From: Christensenella sp. UBA7588
GTDB lineage: Bacteria; Bacillota; Clostridia; Christensenellales; CAG-917
NCBI GenBank assembly: GCA_002478945.1
Contig: DLKM01000028.1
Coordinates: 38,017-102,016 of the forward strand
DNA: 64,000 bases
Direction of reading: 5' to 3'
In this document: positions 61,173 through 64,000 of the stretch, in pieces
Position numbering within the stretch: position 1 is the first letter of the stretch
Layout of the letters: each line of letters begins with the position of its first letter
Translations under genes and position numbers: made by a program
The notes under the pieces: model-generated
Told to the model about the DNA's origin: nothing
The model's input: the letters and a program-made list of their open reading frames with translations, nothing else
Databases searched by the model: none

Positions 61173-62717
61173 ATGAAAACGAATATCAAAATGTTAATCT
61201 GCACGTTCGTAGCGATTGCGATGGCAATCCTGTCGGGCGTGTTTATTTTTGTTCCTCAAGGCGTTGCCGCGGCAAATTCCGCTATGCTTTATTTTGAGGG
61301 AGTAAACTCTGTAGGCGCAATAATCAGAGATGAAGATTGTCCTATCGTCGTAGATAGAGAGGATTTGACTTTCGATATTTACAAAGACGATTTGAGGCGT
61401 GATTTTAGGGAAAATTCTCCCTCGGGCAGAGTCAGCGCAAAATACACGTTCAGAAATCCGACGGATATTACGGCAAAAGTCGGTTTGGTTTTTCCGTTCG
61501 GTTACGGTCCCGAGTACGAGTTCGAGTCTGAAAAAGACCAAAAAAAGTACCATTCCGTCAAAGTGAACGATGAGGAAATCGACAAGAGAATACGCTATAC
61601 GTATAAGCCGAGAAAAGAGGAAAACGAAATTCTCCAGTTCGACCTCGGTAAAGACACGCAATTTTTGTCCGACGATTATATCGAAAACGATGTCGCACGG
61701 AAAGATACCAAACTTTACAAATACGTTTGCGATACGAATTACAAAGATACTTCTCAATGGGGCATCAATTTAGTATATACAGGCGAGTATTCGGGAATCA
61801 TATTGTGCGATTTCACGTCTACGACGAGCAAAGAAAAGAATCCGGACTATTATGCGGGGTATAAGCGTTGTGCTACCGTCCAGTGTGACAAAGACGGATA
61901 TGCAACGTTTTATAGTTTTGAAGAATTGAATACTTCCGACTTTGTTTGTTTGCCGCGTTACGATGCGACCGTAAGCAGATTCGAACTCAAATATGCAGGA
62001 GAAACGACGTTTTTTGACCTTGCCGAGTCGTTATACGACGATGAGAGCGGGATTGAAAAGGTCGACTGGTACAATGCGCTTATGGCAAGATTGTGCTTGT
62101 ATCAAAGCGACGGATTTGCCGATTTGTCGTTTGATACAGATTGCAGATTCCGTTGGTACGATTACACGCTCCAATTTGCTCCAAATCAAACCATAGTAAA
62201 CGAAGTCGTTGCGCCGCTTTATCCCACAATTAACGCAGAGGTTTCTCCGAACGTTTATAAATACACATATCTTCTTTCTCCAGCAAAGACGTGGGCGAGT
62301 TTCGGAGAGTTTCATTTGCGCATAAACACCGATTTGCAAACTCAAAACGTTTCTGTTGGCGAAATGGAAAGGCAAAACGACTACTACGAGTATACCTGCC
62401 AAGGCTTGCCTGACGGAGAGTTGACGTTTGACATATATGCAATCTCCGCATCCGTACCTAACGATTCGGAATCACAATCGAGAGCGGTTATTGCAGGAAT
62501 AGCGATTGGCTTGGCGGTCATGATAGTGCTGTCGACTTTAATCGTCTTTATCGTCATAGCATCTAAAAAACACAAGGAAAAGAAACTTTTGCAATCGTTC
62601 AAAAGTCAAAACCCGCACGTTGCCACGGAGAGTGAACCGCAAAGCGACGCTTCCGCTCCCATAAAAACAGATGCGGAAGAAGCGGAGAAAGATACTCCTG
62701 CCGACAACAATCAATAA
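61173..62717 (+). CDS. Secreted membrane-anchored protein 1 (tandem paralogue)
   Basis: A 514-residue protein: signal peptide at residues 1-34 (cleavage after VAAAN-like site), an exported domain that includes KYTFRNPTDITAKVGLVFPFG (reminiscent of DUF4424-like 'bacterial adhesion' domains), and one C-terminal membrane segment at 438-464 with a charged cytoplasmic tail of 50 residues. I do not recognise a defined function. AGGAGGGAG precedes ATG 61173. A second copy starts 160 bases downstream. Confidence 0.8.
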   Translation: MKTNIKMLICTFVAIAMAILSGVFIFVPQGVAAANSAMLYFEGVNSVGAIIRDEDCPIVVDREDLTFDIYKDDLRRDFRENSPSGRVSAKYTFRNPTDITAKVGLVFPFGYGPEYEFESEKDQKKYHSVKVNDEEIDKRIRYTYKPRKEENEILQFDLGKDTQFLSDDYIENDVARKDTKLYKYVCDTNYKDTSQWGINLVYTGEYSGIILCDFTSTTSKEKNPDYYAGYKRCATVQCDKDGYATFYSFEELNTSDFVCLPRYDATVSRFELKYAGETTFFDLAESLYDDESGIEKVDWYNALMARLCLYQSDGFADLSFDTDCRFRWYDYTLQFAPNQTIVNEVVAPLYPTINAEVSPNVYKYTYLLSPAKTWASFGEFHLRINTDLQTQNVSVGEMERQNDYYEYTCQGLPDGELTFDIYAISASVPNDSESQSRAVIAGIAIGLAVMIVLSTLIVFIVIASKKHKEKKLLQSFKSQNPHVATESEPQSDASAPIKTDAEEAEKDTPADNNQ

Positions 62718-62756
62718 GACGACTATTAAACTGTAAAACACGTTTTAATAAAAAGG

Positions 62757-62793
62757 AAGGAGCAAAGCGCATTGCGATTTGCTCCTTTGTTTC
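62757..62793 (+). terminator. Terminator between the tandem paralogues
   Basis: AAGGAGCAAA (62757-62766) pairs with TTTGCTCCTT (62778-62787), followed by TGTTTC; weak T-run. Confidence 0.6.
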
Positions 62794-62830
62794 ATAATAA
62801 ATATAAGTAAACATAGAGTAAAATTGAAGA

Positions 62831-62859
62831 TTGACATATTTTTTATTATCCCTCATAAT
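62831..62859 (+). promoter_or_regulatory. Promoter of secreted protein 2
   Basis: TTGACA 62831-62836, 17-base spacer, CATAAT 62854-62859, matching the 61126 promoter nearly base for base. Confidence 0.7.
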
Positions 62860-62877
62860 AAAACAAAGAGGGAGCGT

Positions 62878-64000
62878 ATGAAAACGAACATCAAAACGTT
62901 AATATGCACGTTCGTAGCGATTGCGATGGCAATCCTGTCGGGCGTGTTTATTTTTGTTCCCGAAGGCGTTGCCGAGGCAAATTCCGCGTGGTATAAGTAC
63001 GACGGCGTAGATGCGGTCGGCGCAATCGTAAGAGGCGAGAATTGCCCTATCGTCGTGGACAGAGAAGATTTGACTTTTGACATATACAAAGAAGATTTGG
63101 GAACTTTTTATGACGAATACGAGGTTCCTGCGGGCAAAGTCAGCGCAAAATACACGTTCAGAAATCCGACGGACATTACGGCAAGGGTGGAATTGCTTTT
63201 CCCGTTCGGTTATGCGCCCGAGTACGAGGCGGACGATACGAGAGACAACAAAAAATATTATTCCGTCACGCAAGACGGCGAGGATATTCCCAAACGCATT
63301 AGAAATACTTATAGAGACAGAAGAAACGACAATTACGATATAGCGCAGTTCGACTTTGCAAAAGACACGGAGTATTTATCGGAAGATTATATCGAAAAAT
63401 ACGGTTTTACCAAAGATACGAAAGTGTACGAGTACGTTTGCGGTGCGAACGTCTTTGGTAGGACTCAAAAGGCAATAAATATTATCAATAATACGGATTC
63501 GCAAATTCTGTGCAAACTGGAGCATTATCCCGGATTGACCAATAGATACGAAAAGGCCTATTGCGACGAGAACGGAAAGGCGACGTTCTTTTGTTTCGAA
63601 AAGCCGAACGAGGGAGATATAAGCTGTCGCACATCAGACGACAATAGTATGAAATTGAATTATGAATTCGTAAAAGAAACGACCTTGTTTGAAGCATTGA
63701 CTTCCGTGCGCCGCGAGGACGACGACATCGAGGACGTGGATTTGTTCAATGCGTTTATCGCAAGATACGATGAGGAATATGCGTTTATAAACATCGATTT
63801 TGAAAAAGAATACAGATTCCGCTGGTACGATTATACTCTTGAATTTGCTCCAAATCAGACCATCGTCAACGAGGTAGTTGCGCCGCTTTATCCAAACGTT
63901 ACGAGAGAATATATTCCGAAAGTGTATAAGTACACCTACTTGCTTTCTCCTGCAAAGACGTGGGCAAGTTTCGGAGAATTCCATCTGCGCATAAACACCG
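62878..64000 (+). CDS. Secreted membrane-anchored protein 2, 3' end outside the window
   Basis: Open to the window edge (374 codons). The signal peptide is almost identical to that of the upstream gene (MKTNIKTLICTFVAIAMA), and VDREDLTFDIYKEDL, KYTFRNPTDITARVELLFPFGY and RFRWYDYTLEFAPNQTIVN show the same domain. The middle part (about residues 150-300) is more divergent. The paralogues likely arose by tandem duplication including the promoter. Complete length unknown. Confidence 0.8.
   Translation, partial: MKTNIKTLICTFVAIAMAILSGVFIFVPEGVAEANSAWYKYDGVDAVGAIVRGENCPIVVDREDLTFDIYKEDLGTFYDEYEVPAGKVSAKYTFRNPTDITARVELLFPFGYAPEYEADDTRDNKKYYSVTQDGEDIPKRIRNTYRDRRNDNYDIAQFDFAKDTEYLSEDYIEKYGFTKDTKVYEYVCGANVFGRTQKAINIINNTDSQILCKLEHYPGLTNRYEKAYCDENGKATFFCFEKPNEGDISCRTSDDNSMKLNYEFVKETTLFEALTSVRREDDDIEDVDLFNAFIARYDEEYAFINIDFEKEYRFRWYDYTLEFAPNQTIVNEVVAPLYPNVTREYIPKVYKYTYLLSPAKTWASFGEFHLRINT

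Overview
The window looks like chromosome of an anaerobic member of the Bacillota, class Clostridia, probably an uncultured gut lineage. Evidence: the Clostridia-typical SCIFF peptide with its radical-SAM maturase, an RnfCDGEAB complex, SpoVG, SpoVB-like and SpoIVFB-like proteins, a PerR/reverse-rubrerythrin pair, AGGAGG-type ribosome binding sites and lipoprotein signal peptides. I see no phage, plasmid, CRISPR array, tRNA or rRNA gene. The sequence is gene-dense and the last gene runs off the right edge.

Layout. 1-9650: translation and transcription core (L7Ae-like, rpsL, rpsG, fusA, tuf, rpmG, secE, nusG, rplK, rplA, rplJ, rplL), interrupted between rplA and rplJ by tandem repeats and a 5'-truncated lipoprotein gene. 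9700-11530: an orphan gene, then perR and reverse rubrerythrin. 11750-13822 (minus strand): rplI, a tRNA-methyltransferase-like gene, rsmI. 14050-25480: DUF1540 protein, a degenerate glycerol-1-phosphate-dehydrogenase-like protein, a HAD phosphatase, an M23-domain protein, and a compact operon of acyl-CoA synthetase-like, GlpA-like, second flavoprotein, DUF1667, FGGY kinase and an alkyl-DHAP-synthase-like flavoenzyme: a candidate glycerolipid or ether-lipid locus. 25834-36200: spoVG, murC, DUF4363/DUF421, a SpoVB-like flippase, a 1469-residue surface lipoprotein, a split TSUP transporter. 36359-41768: rnfCDGEAB, then ppx, maf and mreB. 45166-48624: XRE regulator with a divergent lipoprotein, minD, minE, a small membrane protein, an M50 protease. 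48747-56447: ROK kinase, the TIGR03960/DUF2344 pair, RNase E/G, a dehydrogenase, an O-antigen-ligase-like protein. 56566-64000: a lipoprotein hydrolase, a PLP decarboxylase, scfA-scfB, a YbaK-type deacylase, and two tandem paralogous membrane-anchored secreted proteins.

The least ordinary observations are these. (1) A family of palindromic repeats has terminal inverted repeats that overlap the stop codon of the preceding gene (three clear copies, plus a related tandem pair). (2) At least six genes lack a Shine-Dalgarno sequence and have a -10 box 6 to 9 nt before the ATG, which suggests widespread leaderless transcripts in an organism that otherwise uses strong SD sequences. (3) The AGPS-like operon includes an apparently new fusion of a BON-like domain to a GlpA-like dehydrogenase. 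(4) A truncated paralogue of the 45.5 kb lipoprotein gene lies beside one of the repeats inside the ribosomal cluster.

Family names come from recognition of motifs in the translated sequence; no database search was run.
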